Source: JALOLG01 sp963776935
GTDB lineage: Bacteria; Actinomycetota; Acidimicrobiia; Acidimicrobiales; Ilumatobacteraceae
Length of the DNA: 64,000 nt
Reading direction: 5' to 3'
Assembly: GCA_963776935.1 (NCBI GenBank)
Contig: CAVZOP010000015.1
Span: 573,041 to 637,040 of the forward strand
The position numbers and the translations under genes were made by a program. The first letter of the stretch is position 1. Each line of letters opens with the position of its first letter. The notes under the pieces were generated by a model. It worked only from the letters and a program-made list of their open reading frames with translations, did not search any database and had not been told where the DNA came from. Below, one piece after another: positions 47,503 to 57,290 of this stretch.

Positions 47503-47994
47503 ATGGGAAAACTGATGGTGCATGCACTGCGCGCCGTGCTTGCGGTGGTGCTCACGGGCACCGTGTTCATCCAGGCAGGGATGGTGTGGGCGGTGGCCAG
47601 CGGGAGCGACCCGGAGGACGGGACGATGCCGCTGACGGCGCTACGGGTCGCCACGATCCTGGGCATGGTGTCGGTCCAGGTCGCTCTGGTCTGCGTCTGG
47701 CGGCTGGTGACGATGGTGCGCCGCGGAACCGTGTTCTCGCACGACGCCTTCCGACACGTGGACGTCATGATCGGCTCGATCGTGGCGGCCGCCCTCGTGT
47801 GGTTCGCCGTCACGGTCATCAACGCGCCGGGCCAGCGCGAGGACCCGGGCGTCACGCTCATCATGGCCGGGATCGGCGTGGGCATCCTCGGGGTCGCGCT
47901 CATCGTGCTCGTGCTGCGGATGTTGCTCGCCCAGGCCGTCGCCCGGGACGTCGAAGCAACACAGATGCAGGCCGAGTTGGACGAGGTGATCTGA
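47503..47994 (+). CDS. DUF2975 family membrane protein
   Basis: 163 residues with four hydrophobic helices (ALRAVLAVVLTGTVFIQAGM; RVATILGMVSVQVALVCVW; MIGSIVAAALVWFAVTVI; IMAGIGVGILGVALIVLVL) and the conserved FSHDAFRHVDVM loop. It is the typical DUF2975 protein found in front of a small Xre-type regulator. ATG 47503 follows GGAAGGCGGG. The role is unknown. The stop overlaps the regulator start (TGATG). Confidence 0.85.
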   Translation: MGKLMVHALRAVLAVVLTGTVFIQAGMVWAVASGSDPEDGTMPLTALRVATILGMVSVQVALVCVWRLVTMVRRGTVFSHDAFRHVDVMIGSIVAAALVWFAVTVINAPGQREDPGVTLIMAGIGVGILGVALIVLVLRMLLAQAVARDVEATQMQAELDEVI

Positions 47995-48296
47995 TGCCGA
48001 TCGCCGTCGACATCGACGTGATGCTGGCCAGGCGGAAGATGTCGGTGGGCGAGCTCGCCGACCGCGTCGGGATCACGCCCGCCAACCTGGCGGTGCTCAA
48101 GAACGGCCGCGCCAAGGCGGTGCGCTTCGCGACGCTCGCCGCCCTGTGTGAGATGCTCGATTGCCAGCCGGGCGACCTGCTGCGCTGGGAGGCCGAGGCG
48201 GCTCCAGCCGGACGTCGTGCCCCAGGTCGTCCCGGTGCGACGACGGATGCGGCGGCAAAGACCACCGTAGCGGTGGGGCCGGAAGCGATTCCCTGA
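47994..48296 (+). CDS. Small XRE-family HTH regulator (YozG/Cro-CI type)
   Basis: A 100-residue protein. Residues 1-65 are an HTH: VDIDVMLARRKMSVGELADR, VGITPANLAVLKNGRAKAVR and LCEMLDCQPGDLLRWE match the short regulators that accompany DUF2975. The rest is an Ala/Gly/Pro-rich tail. It probably represses its own operon through the inverted repeats at 47457-47491. Confidence 0.9.
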   Translation: MPIAVDIDVMLARRKMSVGELADRVGITPANLAVLKNGRAKAVRFATLAALCEMLDCQPGDLLRWEAEAAPAGRRAPGRPGATTDAAAKTTVAVGPEAIP

Positions 48297-48934
48297 CCGG
48301 CGACACTCCGCGCCAGATGGGCAATCGCCTACGAGGCCGGCCGACGTCGGCGCTATCAACTACACGATCTGGACGCACTTCGACCGGATCGACTACGGCC
48401 GAGGATGGTGGGCGCGATCTGAGTAGCGCACAGCTGCCGTGATGCGCTAGCTGGTTGACCGGAGGTACCCGCACAGATCAAAGCCCGGGAGCCGGCGTTG
48501 GAGGGCACCCGCACGGTCCGTTTCGCCGAGCGTTCTGTGGCACGGTTCGGCAAGCGAAGGCCGCGCGCGCAGATCGCCGAGTCGGTGAGCGTCACGAGCT
48601 CGCGAGAGTTAGCAGCCCGGCAGGCCCCGCTCCTCGGCCGCGCCATCAAGCCGGCGTTTGGTGGCACGCCTCCACGCTGCGCTTGGTGAGCGATATGGGG
48701 CACCCGGTAAGGGCCGAAGTCGAGCAGCCTTGAGGTCCGGAGAGCCGTATTATTGCCCGGGCATTATTGACCGCCGAGATGCGCCGGTGCGGCACCTCTC
48801 GGATGCCCTCGGGGCGCGCATCCGTGTGGTATAGCAGGCGCGATTCGGCGTTTGCGAGCCGCCCGGGGTGACGTTGACGCCGTGTCAGCAGCTCGTTGCC
48901 AGGCGGTAGAAGCGTCCGCGGTGGTTGCCTCGTG
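48297..48934. other. Intergenic stretch without a supported gene
   Basis: It separates the HTH operon from the secreted-protein cluster. Open frames are short and Arg-rich. The only structure noted is the palindrome TGCCCGGGCA (48754-48763) in an AT-richer patch. Confidence 0.45.
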
Positions 48935-50702
48935 TCAGCCGGTGGTGGCGCTGAAGATGTCGTTGTTGCCGAAGGCCGGCGGGCAGTCACCGAGCGGCCA
49001 GGGCGCGGGGAACACCAGCTGGCCGGCGTCGAACGAGGCCTGCCGCCAGGCATCGATCGCCGGGCAGTCGGCGGTGCGGCGGACGTCGGTCCACACGCCC
49101 GCCCCATAGGCGTTGGTGGCGATGGCATAGACATAGTCGCCCAGGAACTCGTTGTACAGGATGCGGCCCTGCGAGCTCCCCCGGGCGTCACCGGTGGGCC
49201 CGCTGTGCGACGGTCGCCCAGGCACCCGGCGCTCCATCGGCCCCGACTGGCGGCCATGCGCAGCACACCGCGTTCGGGCCGGGGATTGGCGGTGGTGTCC
49301 TGGAACGGCGCCCGGAATGCCATGTACACCACATAGATCGTCTGCCGTCGGGGGAGATCGCCGGCGCCGAATACACCGACCGGTCGCCATCCTCGGAGAC
49401 GACGCTGGGCGTCGCTCCAGGTGGCGCCGCCGTCGGTGGAGTACGACAGCAGGGTCTTCTCGTTGTTGAAGCCGAATCGGCCGTCGCTCCAGGCATCCAC
49501 CAGCTGGTTGGTGGCCCCTGCCCGGTCGGTGCGCCGTTGGCGATGTCGACACTGGGCATGGCCGCCAGGTCGGTGCGTGCCCCGGCGATCCCGTCGGCGA
49601 CACAGCGGCCGCTCACCGGGTCTACGACATAGCAGGCATCGTTCATCGAGAAGATCTCGACCGGCCTGGTCCAGGTCTTGCCGCCATCAGGGACTTCAGC
49701 ATCGTGTGGGTCCCGCTGCCGGGGGTCCCGACTGGAAGTGGGTGAAGAACGCATACACCACGCCGTGGCTGTCGGTGCGCACCGTGCAGCCCTGCCGGTT
49801 GCCCTGGACGAAGTTGGCCACCGGCGGGGCCACCCTGCGGTTGGTCCAGCTGACGCCGCCATCGGTCGAGGTGGCGACGAAGGGAAACAGCGGGAACCCC
49901 ACGCCCTCGCTCAGGCTGTGGAAGTCGGTGTAGCAGACGTAGGCGTTGCCGAAGAACCGGCTGGTGGCGGCGTTGTCGGCCCAGACCTGCTCCTTGTCCA
50001 GGCCGGCGCGTGGCCGCGCTGCGACCGGCCACCATGGCGGGGCTGGACCAGTTGGCCTGCGAGGCGATGCGCTGGGGGGTGACGTTGTCGATATGCGACA
50101 CGGTGACGCCAAAGGCGCTGTTGAAGGGGGCACCGATGCGCGTGTCGGTGAGGTTGGTGGCCAGGTTGGCGGCATACAGCCGCGAGCCATTGGCCCACGA
50201 GAACCCGCCAGGCCCCGGCACCGGCCCAAACGCGACCGCCGGGTCGCCGCGGGAGCGCAACCCCGCCTCGTAGTAGTTGGGCACGGTGTGGATCGGCCCG
50301 ACATGCGGGGTGCAGGGCTCCACCGTCGGGCTGCAGTCGGCCGCGGTCAGCCCCGTATAGGTCGGTTGGGTCCAGCTGTGGCCCCGATCAAACGAGAAGT
50401 AGATGCCGTCCAGCCCCACGCCCAGATTGAACGTCCCCAGCGGGAACGAGCACGCCGCCGCGGTGGTCGAGGCCTGCCGCGAGCAGGGCTGCATGTCGAC
50501 CAGGTCGTTGGACCCGGCGGCCAGCACGTTCGGCCTGGAGGCATCGACCGCCAGCGCCGGCTCGTTCTGCACGTTGCCGGGGATGCAGTCCCACCGGGCT
50601 CGCCACACTTACCAATGCCTCGTCCACCGCCGGACCGTCGGCGCGGCGGGCGCACGGCGGCTACGGCGAGGCGACGAAGGCGACGCCGGCGACGAATCGC
50701 AC
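48935..50702 (-). CDS. Secreted BNR/sialidase-like beta-propeller protein, several frameshifts
   Basis: About 580 residues spread over the three frames. Four Asp-box motifs are visible: SFDRGHSW, STDGGVSWT, GGKTWTRP and STDGGATWSD, each marking a propeller blade. Other ordered pieces are NEPALAVDASRPNVLAAGSN (start), YEAGLRSRGDPAVAFGP, YVCYTDFHS, VDAWSDGRFGFNNE and PAFGNNDIFSATTG (end at 48935). A short hydrophobic N-terminus from GTG 50702 (RFVAGVAFVASP) suggests export. At least five frameshifts occur. Asp-box propellers include sialidases and many non-enzymatic surface proteins; no catalytic Arg triad or Tyr can be confirmed. Confidence 0.65.
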
Positions 50703-50915
50703 GGGACGCGTGATATTTTATTGCGCCTCCCAGGGTTCAGAGGGGCTTGTCATGGACACGTGGGGAGTCCTGCGAGGTGCCTGTTGTGGTCGTGGCCCGA
50801 TTGGCCGTGTTCGGGCTGACAGACCGGGCTGACGTCGTCGTCGACGGGGTCAGGGGTCGAACACGCCAGCATGAGGCGGCGGCGGCGAGGACAGCGAGAC
50901 GCTGCACGGGGCCCT

Positions 50916-52026
50916 CTACTTGTCGACTTTGACCCTGAGCAGGTCCCATGAGGCGACCAGGTTGACTGCGGTCTCGCCGGAGGTGATCTGCGTCCCGCCC
51001 GGTCTGGGTCGGTTGGATCGTTCGGGTCGATGTCGTCGAGTTTGATCACGAAGAGCTGGTTGCGGCCGCCGCCGAGTTGCGGTGGAACACGATGTGTTGG
51101 CCGTCGGGCGACCAGTTCGGCCGAGGTCATTCACGGTGGTTGGTGGTGAGCCGTGCATCTGCCTGTGCCGTCGGCGTTGATCACGCAGATCTCGAACGTC
51201 GCGTGGACCGGTGGCGGGTGCGGGATCGCCGCCCGGCACATGAACACGATCCGGGCGCCGTCGGGGGACACGTTGGGGGCCCGTTCCTCGAAGGCGGTGA
51301 AGGTGAGCCGCTGCGCTAGCCGGTGCCGTCTGCGTCGAGCGTGTAGATCTCGGCGGTGAACGGCGATCATGTGGTTGCCGTCGACGTCGTGGCGGGTGAA
51401 CTCGGCGTCCGGCCGTCGGGTGACCAGTCCGGGTCATCGTCGATGTGGTCGGGCGTGTTGGTGACGTTTCGCGGCGCTTCCACTCCGGTCAGCAGGTCGT
51501 CGACGTCGGCGATGAAGAGGTCGCTGTCGGATCGTCGCCGACCCGGGTGGTGGTCAGGATCGGCAGACCGGTTCCCGACGCCGAGGCGTGGAAGGCGATC
51601 CGCTTGCTGTCCGGCGACCACGTCGGCGAGGCAGCGCGGATCAGGTGTGTCTGCTCGGTGCCGTCGGTGTTCATCACGAACAGGTCCGAGGTGTTCAACG
51701 GTCCCGCTCCCGCGGAGGCGGTTGCTGTCGAACACGATCTTCTTGCCGTTCGGTGACAGGGTGGGGAAGGCGTCCGCGGCCTGGTTGTCGGTCAGTTGCC
51801 GGGGGTTGGTGCCGTCGGGATCGAGCAGGAAGATCTCGGCGTTGTTGAACTGCTCGTCGCGCGTGGCGCCGAAGGTGTTCGAGAAGGCGATCGTCGACAC
51901 CAGCTCGAAGTGTGGCGTCGCGGCCGAGTCGGACTGTCTGAGGGGTTGAGTGTGCTCGGGTCGTTGCGCTCCGGCGCCGAACAGCATGGCGGGCGCGATC
52001 GCCGTGAGCAGGAATCGGTGTCCCAT
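50916..52026 (-). CDS. Secreted TolB-like WD40-type propeller protein, several frameshifts
   Basis: About 365 residues from ATG 52026, with AAAGGAG upstream and a signal peptide (RFLLTAIAPAMLFGAGAQ). Repeated PD40 blades are seen: IFLLDPDGTNPRQLTDN, FPTLSPNGKKIVFDSNR, LFVMNTDGTEQTHLI, SPTWSPDSKRIAFHAS, NVSPDGARIVFMC and ICVINADGTGRC. Frames shift near 51710, 51520, 51360 and 51130. The end reads NLVASWDLLRVKVDK. Such propellers bind proteins or sugars outside the membrane. Its neighbours on both sides are also exported. Confidence 0.7.
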
Positions 52027-52076
52027 CGCGCAGGACTCCTTTCTGAGGAGGACGGGTGGTTGGGCTTGGTCGCCGG

Positions 52077-53629
52077 TCAGAACGTGACCGTCACCTGGTT
52101 GGAGCGGATCGAGGTGGCAACGGCGCGGACCGTGTAGACGTAGGTGGCGGCGCCTCGCCGGTTGAGGTTGTCGGTGTAGGCGGTGCCGTGAACGGTGACG
52201 ACCCGGACCCCGTTGCGGTGGATGTCGAATCCGGCTGCGCTGGACCCGGTCCAGGTGAGGTCAACCTGCTGGCGGCCGTTCAGCTTGTAGCCGTGGGCGG
52301 TGAGCGTGATCGGGGCGACCATCTTGGTGGTCGTGGCCGCAGCCCCGTCGTCGTCGGTCACCGTCAACGTCACCGTGTAGCTGCCGGGCCCTGCGTAGGG
52401 GTGGTCGACCGAGGCACCGTTGGCCGTCGTGCCGTCCCCGAAGTCCCAGCCGTAGCTGGTGATCGTGCCGTCGTCGTCGCTCGAACCGTGGCCGTCGAAG
52501 GCGCAGGCCAGCCCGGTGCAGCTGACCGCGAACGCGGCCGTCGGGGCCACGTTGCGGGGCGCTCACGGCGACGGTCTCGGTGGCGGTGGCGACGGCCCCG
52601 TCGTCGTCGGTCACCGTCAACGTCACCGTGTAGCTGCCGGCTGGGCGTAGGTGTGCTCGGTGGTGGCGCCGTGCCGGTGTGCCGTCGCCGAAGTCCCAGC
52701 GGTACTCGGTGATCGTCCCGTCAAGGTCGGTCGAGGCGCCGGCGTCGAGACCGCAGCTCAGGCCGTCACAGTTGACCGCGAACGCCGCCATTGGCGCCAC
52801 GTTGGGTGGCGGCGGGGGCGCAACCGGGGCGAACTCCACGGTCACGGAGCGGGGCCGGTCCATCGTGACCTGGCAGACACCGCTGCCCGAGCAGTCCCCG
52901 GACCACCGACGAACGCGGACGACGGGTCGGGGGTGGCGGTCAGGGTGACCGGTGCCGGCGTCAAGGCTCGCCTGGCAGGTGTCGCCGCAGCTGATCCCGG
53001 CCGGGTTCGACGTCACCGCACCGGTGCCGGCCCCCACCTTCGAGACGGTGAGGAGGTGACGCTGGGGAATGCGGTACCACTGCGCCGTCGCGCCGTCCGA
53101 CCAGTACGAGTCGGACTGATAGAAGTACCCGTCATCGACCGTCGAGGTAAGAGCCTGCCCGAAGAACACGACTTCGGAGCTGGTCTCGTTCCAAGAGAAG
53201 TAGTCGGTCCAATCATTACTCGAACCACAATGGGCAGTTCAGCAGGCCGATGATGCAGACGGCGTTGCATTGAGTCCCTTCGCAGGAAGAGTCAATGTAT
53301 GCCTCGGTGTGGTAGGTGCATTGGTACTCCCACCACGTCGACGCCGCGGGCCAACGGTCGCCGTAGTTGTTCTGTAGATGCCAGCCATCACAGGTCGCGC
53401 CGGGCGTGATCGGGTCTGCGATCACGTCGGCCAGGGGGGTCTCGACGCCGGCCGGGGGCATCGACGGGATCGGCGGCGGCGCCGCGACGGGGTCGGTGAT
53501 CGGCCCGGCGGGAGGATTGTTGGTGATCGCGGCTTGGGCCTGGGTGACGCTCGGCGTCAGCGATGAGGAAGCGGTCGCGCCGAGCTGCACGGTGACGGCG
53601 ACCGCGATGCGGATCAGTCTGTGTCTCAC
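52077..53629 (-). CDS. Secreted PKD-domain protein, several frameshifts
   Basis: About 515 residues. GTG 53629 follows AAGGAG and gives a signal peptide (RLIRIAVAVTVQLGATASSS). A unique domain with Trp and Cys residues (CDGWHLQNNYGDRWPAASTW, CEGTQCNAVC) comes next and crosses a frameshift near 53220. A bacterial Cys-paired repeat follows (SNPAGISCGDTCQASLDAG, WSGDCSGSGVCQVTM). Two PKD domains are marked by YRWDFGDGT and YGWDFGDGT with SYTVTLTVTDDDGA. The last domain is FN3-like and ends IRSNQVTVTF. Further frame changes are near 52930, 52660 and 52560. It likely acts at the cell surface in binding. It is divergent from the nSTAND regulator. Confidence 0.75.
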
Positions 53630-53756
53630 GCGAGGCTCCTTCGTAAACGGTCGCTGTCGGAATCGGTGGTCGATGCCTTCGGATTGAGGTCGGTGGGGGT
53701 AACGCGGGGTAACACGCCAGTTGACGGGCGGGCTCGTGGGGCGGATGCTCGCCGTG

Positions 53757-55160
53757 ATGGGCGCCGACGTGCGTGTGCGGGTCCTTGGACCGGTGTCGGT
53801 GGTGGGGGCCGCTCCGTTGCAGGGGCGGGATCGGCGGGTGTTGGGGGCGTTGGTGGTGGAGGCGGGGCGGGTGTGTCCGCCGGATCGGCTGGCCGAGGCG
53901 ATGTATGGGTCGGACGCCGCCGGCGACGTGGCGCAAGGTGGTGCACGGCAGTGTCGGCCGACTGCGCCACTGCCTCGGCGCTCAGGCCATCGCCACCGTG
54001 GATGGCGGGTACCGGTTGGAGTTGGGCGACGACCAGATCGATGTGCGCCGCTTCGAGCGACTGGTCGCCGACGCGGAGCGACTGGCCGACGTCGGCGAGC
54101 CGGAACGGGCGGCGCTACGGCTGGCCGAGGCGTTGGAGCTGGCGGGCGGTGAGCCGTTCGTCGATTTGGACGGCTGGGAGCCGGGCGCGGCGGTGGCGAT
54201 ACGGGTGGCGCGAGCTGGTACGCCGGGCCGAGGAGCAGCTCGTGGCGGCGTGGTTGGCGGCGGGGCAGTACCAGGAGGCGTTGCGGGCGGCGTCCGAGCA
54301 GGTGGAGCGCGAGCCGTTGCGGGAGCAGCGGTGGGCAGCGTTGGCGTTGGCCCAATACCGGGCCGGGCGCCAGGGGGAGGCGTTGCGGACGATCCAGCGG
54401 GCGCGGCGGATGTTGACCGACGAGTTGGGGTTGCAACCGGGCGCCGAGTTGGTCGGGTTGGAACGGTCGATCCTCGCTCAGGATCCGCATCTGACCGGTC
54501 CGGCGCCGGTGGCGGGATGGTGGGCCGGCGGCTGCCCGTATCGGGGGTTGGCCGCCTACGACCTCGCCGACGTCGACTGGTTCTTCGGGCGTGAGCAGGA
54601 GTCCGCCGAGTGTCTGGGGATCGTCGACGCCACCGGGTTCGTGGCCATCTCGGGGCGTCGGGCTCCGGCAAGTCGTCACTGGCGCGGGCCGGGGTCGCCC
54701 CGGCATTGCGGCGCGACGGACGCGACGTGGCGGTGGTCAACCCGGGCGCCACTCCGGATCGGCTGCTGGCCGGGATCGACAAGGGGTCGGTGCTCGTGGT
54801 CGATCAGCTCGAGGAGCTGTTCGTGCTGTGCCACGATCCGGCGGCACGGGCCCGCTTCGCCGCCGGGGTGTGCCGCTGGGCGGCAACCGCGCCGGTGGTG
54901 GCCACACTGCGTGCCGATCATCTCGGCGAGGTGACCGAGCTGCCCGAGTTGGCGGCCCGGGTGCAGTCCGGCATCTACCTGTTGGGGGCGATGGGCGAAC
55001 CGCAGCTACGGGCGGCGATCGACGGCCCGGCCGCCAAGGCCGGGCTACGGCTCGAGCCGGGGCTGGTCGATCTGTTGGTGCGCGACGTCGCCGGTGAGCC
55101 GGGCGCGTTGCCGTTGTTATCTCACGCCCTGGCCGAAACCTACGAGCGACGCGAGGGCCG
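53757..55160 (+). CDS. BTAD/nSTAND transcriptional regulator, frameshifted and cut off at a sequence junction
   Basis: From ATG 53757: an OmpR-like DNA-binding domain (RVRVLGPVSVVGAAPLQGRD), the BTAD domain (DDQIDVRRFERLVADAERLA through LTDELGLQPGAELVGLE), then an nSTAND ATPase. The ATPase opens with CPYRGLAAYDLADVDWFFGR and has Walker A SGSGKSSLARAG and Walker B VLVVDQLEELFVLC. It is readable to LPLLSHALAETYERREGR. Frames change near 53930, 54215 and 54655. Immediately after EGR, at about 55160, homology ends and unrelated sequence begins, so the sensor part is missing. It would control the secreted cluster transcribed away from it. Confidence 0.82.
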
Positions 55161-55167
55161 GTGCTCA

Positions 55168-55973
55168 CTACCTCTCCGCGAGCTGGAGATCGGCCAGCTC
55201 CATGATATAGAGCACTTCGTTGAAGTATTTCGGATCGTCCACGACCAGCGCTGTGTCCCAGTCGATGACGACCAGGTTGTGCTCGTAGTAGCTGAAGTAT
55301 TTGCCGGTTGATTCCTCGGCCTCCTGGTCCGAGAGCTGTGCGGGTCGCACTCCTCCGTCAGCAGGGCGGCGACCTCGCGGCGATGGGCGTGCAGCCATTC
55401 CTGGGGGCTGATGCTGCTGCCATCCTTGCAGCCGAGCGGGCCGTTGATGCAGAAAACGGTGTAGGCCTCTTCCTCGCCAAGCTTCTCCAGCGGACGGACG
55501 GCATAGGGCTTGAGCTCGTTCTTGGTCGCCTCCCCCAGGGGACAGACCTCATCGTGCAGAAACGTGCCGTCGCTGAAGCGAAGATCATGAAACGCGACCA
55601 GCTCGTCGAGAGCGGCAACGCTGAACGGCACCCGCACGGTGATGCTGATGGCCCCGACGGGCAGGAGCTTGACGGTCCGCTCCAGCTGCACCGGCCCGCG
55701 CGGGCCTGGCCTGCTCGAGCGGCGGCAGGCGTACCATCTGCGGACGGTAGAAGAACAACTGCCGCGGCGAGCGCTTGGATGGATCGACCACGAACGGCGC
55801 CACCGGCTGGCCCAAAAGTTCCCGCACCGGCAAGCGGGTCATCTCGTATGCAACATCGAAGGCGTAGAGATAGACGACATCCGGCCGATGAGCTGCGCGA
55901 CTGGCCCGGCGGCGGGCTTGCGGATCGGCCCGCTCGAATGAGGCGTCGGGGGTTGCGGGGTGGCGGTGGTCAT
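55168..55973 (-). CDS. Unrecognised protein, frameshifted and probably truncated at the junction
   Basis: From ATG 55973 (TTATPQPPTPHSSGPIRKPA) the coding sequence passes through several frames: VVYLYAFDVAYEMTRLPVRE, LFFYRPQMVRLPP, KLLPVGAISITVRVPFS, YFSYYEHNLVVIDWDTALVV and FNEVLYIMELADLQLAE. Frame changes lie near 55880, 55700 and 55330. The two-part layout with a VIDWDTALV-like strand faintly recalls the RMD1/DUF155 group, but I am not confident. The stop at 55168 falls at the same place where the opposite actinobacterial gene ends. The last residues are therefore probably not native. Confidence 0.5.
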
Positions 55974-56051
55974 GGCCCAAGCCCTGTCCTGATCCATTGT
56001 GCCCGGCAGGATGTGCTTTGGGCCACTGTCATTTAACTGTAGGCGTGCCAA

Positions 56052-57166
56052 ATGCTTAGAGCGGCGCGAATCGCGGCGTTCGGGATGCTGTGGGTCGTTC
56101 TGGCCGGACTGGCGGGTGCGCCCGGTTCCGCCCATGCAGGCGGCGGCCGTCACGACGGCGCCGCCGCCCTTTCCCGTCCCCATCGTTGAGCTTCACGGGT
56201 CCGCCGATGCGATCGGCGCGGCCCACGGCGAGCGGCTCGGCGAGCCCATCCGTGGGCTGATGCACGACTATCTCGGCCAGTAGTTTGAGAGTGACTTCCA
56301 GTGCCAACATTGCCCTCTACGTCGCCGCCGGGTTTGAGCGGTTCCTCGCGCCCGAGCATCTGGCCGAAGTGCGTGCGATGGCTGGCGGCGGGGGCGTCAA
56401 TCGGCCCGAGGCGATGCTGGCGCAGTGCTTCCTCGACCTGTCGCCGATGGTCGCCTGCTCGACGATCACCCTCCCCGCGTCCGCCGCGCCCGACGGCGTG
56501 GCGCGGTTCGGCCGCAACCTCGACTTCCCCTCCTTCGGCGTCGCCGACAAGGCGAGCGTCGTGCTCGATCTTCCGCCCGAGGGCCGCTACCAGTTTGCCA
56601 GCGTCGCCTGGCCGGGCATGGCCGGCGTGCTGACGGGCATGAACGAGCACGGGCTGACGCTGGCCAACATGGAGGTGCCGCGGGCCGCGGCGCTGCCGAT
56701 GCGATGCCGTACATCCTGCTGTACCGCTCCGTGCTCGAACGGTGCCGGACGGTCGACGAGGCGGTCGAGTTCCTCCGAGAGCGCAGCGGCAGTCGGCCAA
56801 CAACCTGATGCTGATGGACGCCGACGGCAACCGCGCGGTGGTGGAGATCACGCCCGAGGGGTCGCGGTCCGCGAGGGCGAGGACGATTCCGCCCTGATCA
56901 GCACCAACCACCAGCGCGGCGATGACCATGATTTCCGGCCGCTGCCGACGCTACGACCCGCTGCGGTGGGCGTCCGACGAACAGTTCGGCGACATCGACG
57001 TGGGCGCCGAGGAGATGCTCGCCGGCGCCCCGCAGGGCAAACTCACCCTGCAATCGATGGTCTTCGAGCCCGCGAACCGTGTGATGTACCTGTCGACGGG
57101 CAAGACGCCGCGAACGGGCAGTTCCACCGGCTGGAGTTAAAGAAGTACTTCGCCGGGCCGTCGTAG
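56052..57166 (+). CDS. C45-family acyltransferase/peptidase-like (IAT-type Ntn hydrolase), exported, several frameshifts
   Basis: ATG 56052 begins a signal peptide (MLRAARIAAFGMLWVVLAGL, then AGAPGSAHA). Frames then alternate: IVELHGSADAIGAAHGERLG, SPMVACSTITLPASAAPDGV (nucleophile Cys), RFGRNLDFPSFG, MAGVLTGMNEHGLTLANMEV and ALISTNHQRGDDHDF, ending FHRLELKKYFAGPS. The Cys followed by GRNLDF is the autoprocessing site of isopenicillin-N acyltransferase-like Ntn hydrolases. Frame changes are near 56140, 56290, 56700, 56790, 56870, 56930 and 57110. This lies in the foreign part of the window. Confidence 0.72.
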
Positions 57167-57290
57167 GGATGCCAAGTGTTGGCGGCGGTTCCGCGATGAC
57201 GAAAACTCCCTCCGGGCCGCAGCGCCACCTCGCGAAGACGGCCCGGCAGTAGTCTTCACCTCCCGCGGCACGCGGAGCCGTCGTTTGTTC

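Noticed and set aside
48754..48763. Palindrome TGCCCGGGCA as an operator
   Set aside because: It is a single 10-bp GC palindrome with no gene start close by; chance is a fair explanation.
53216..54706. A 496-codon open frame on the - strand including 53630-54706
   Set aside because: Only the part from 53629 down is real (PKD protein N-terminus); the rest is antisense to the BTAD regulator and is Pro/Arg/Thr-rich noise.
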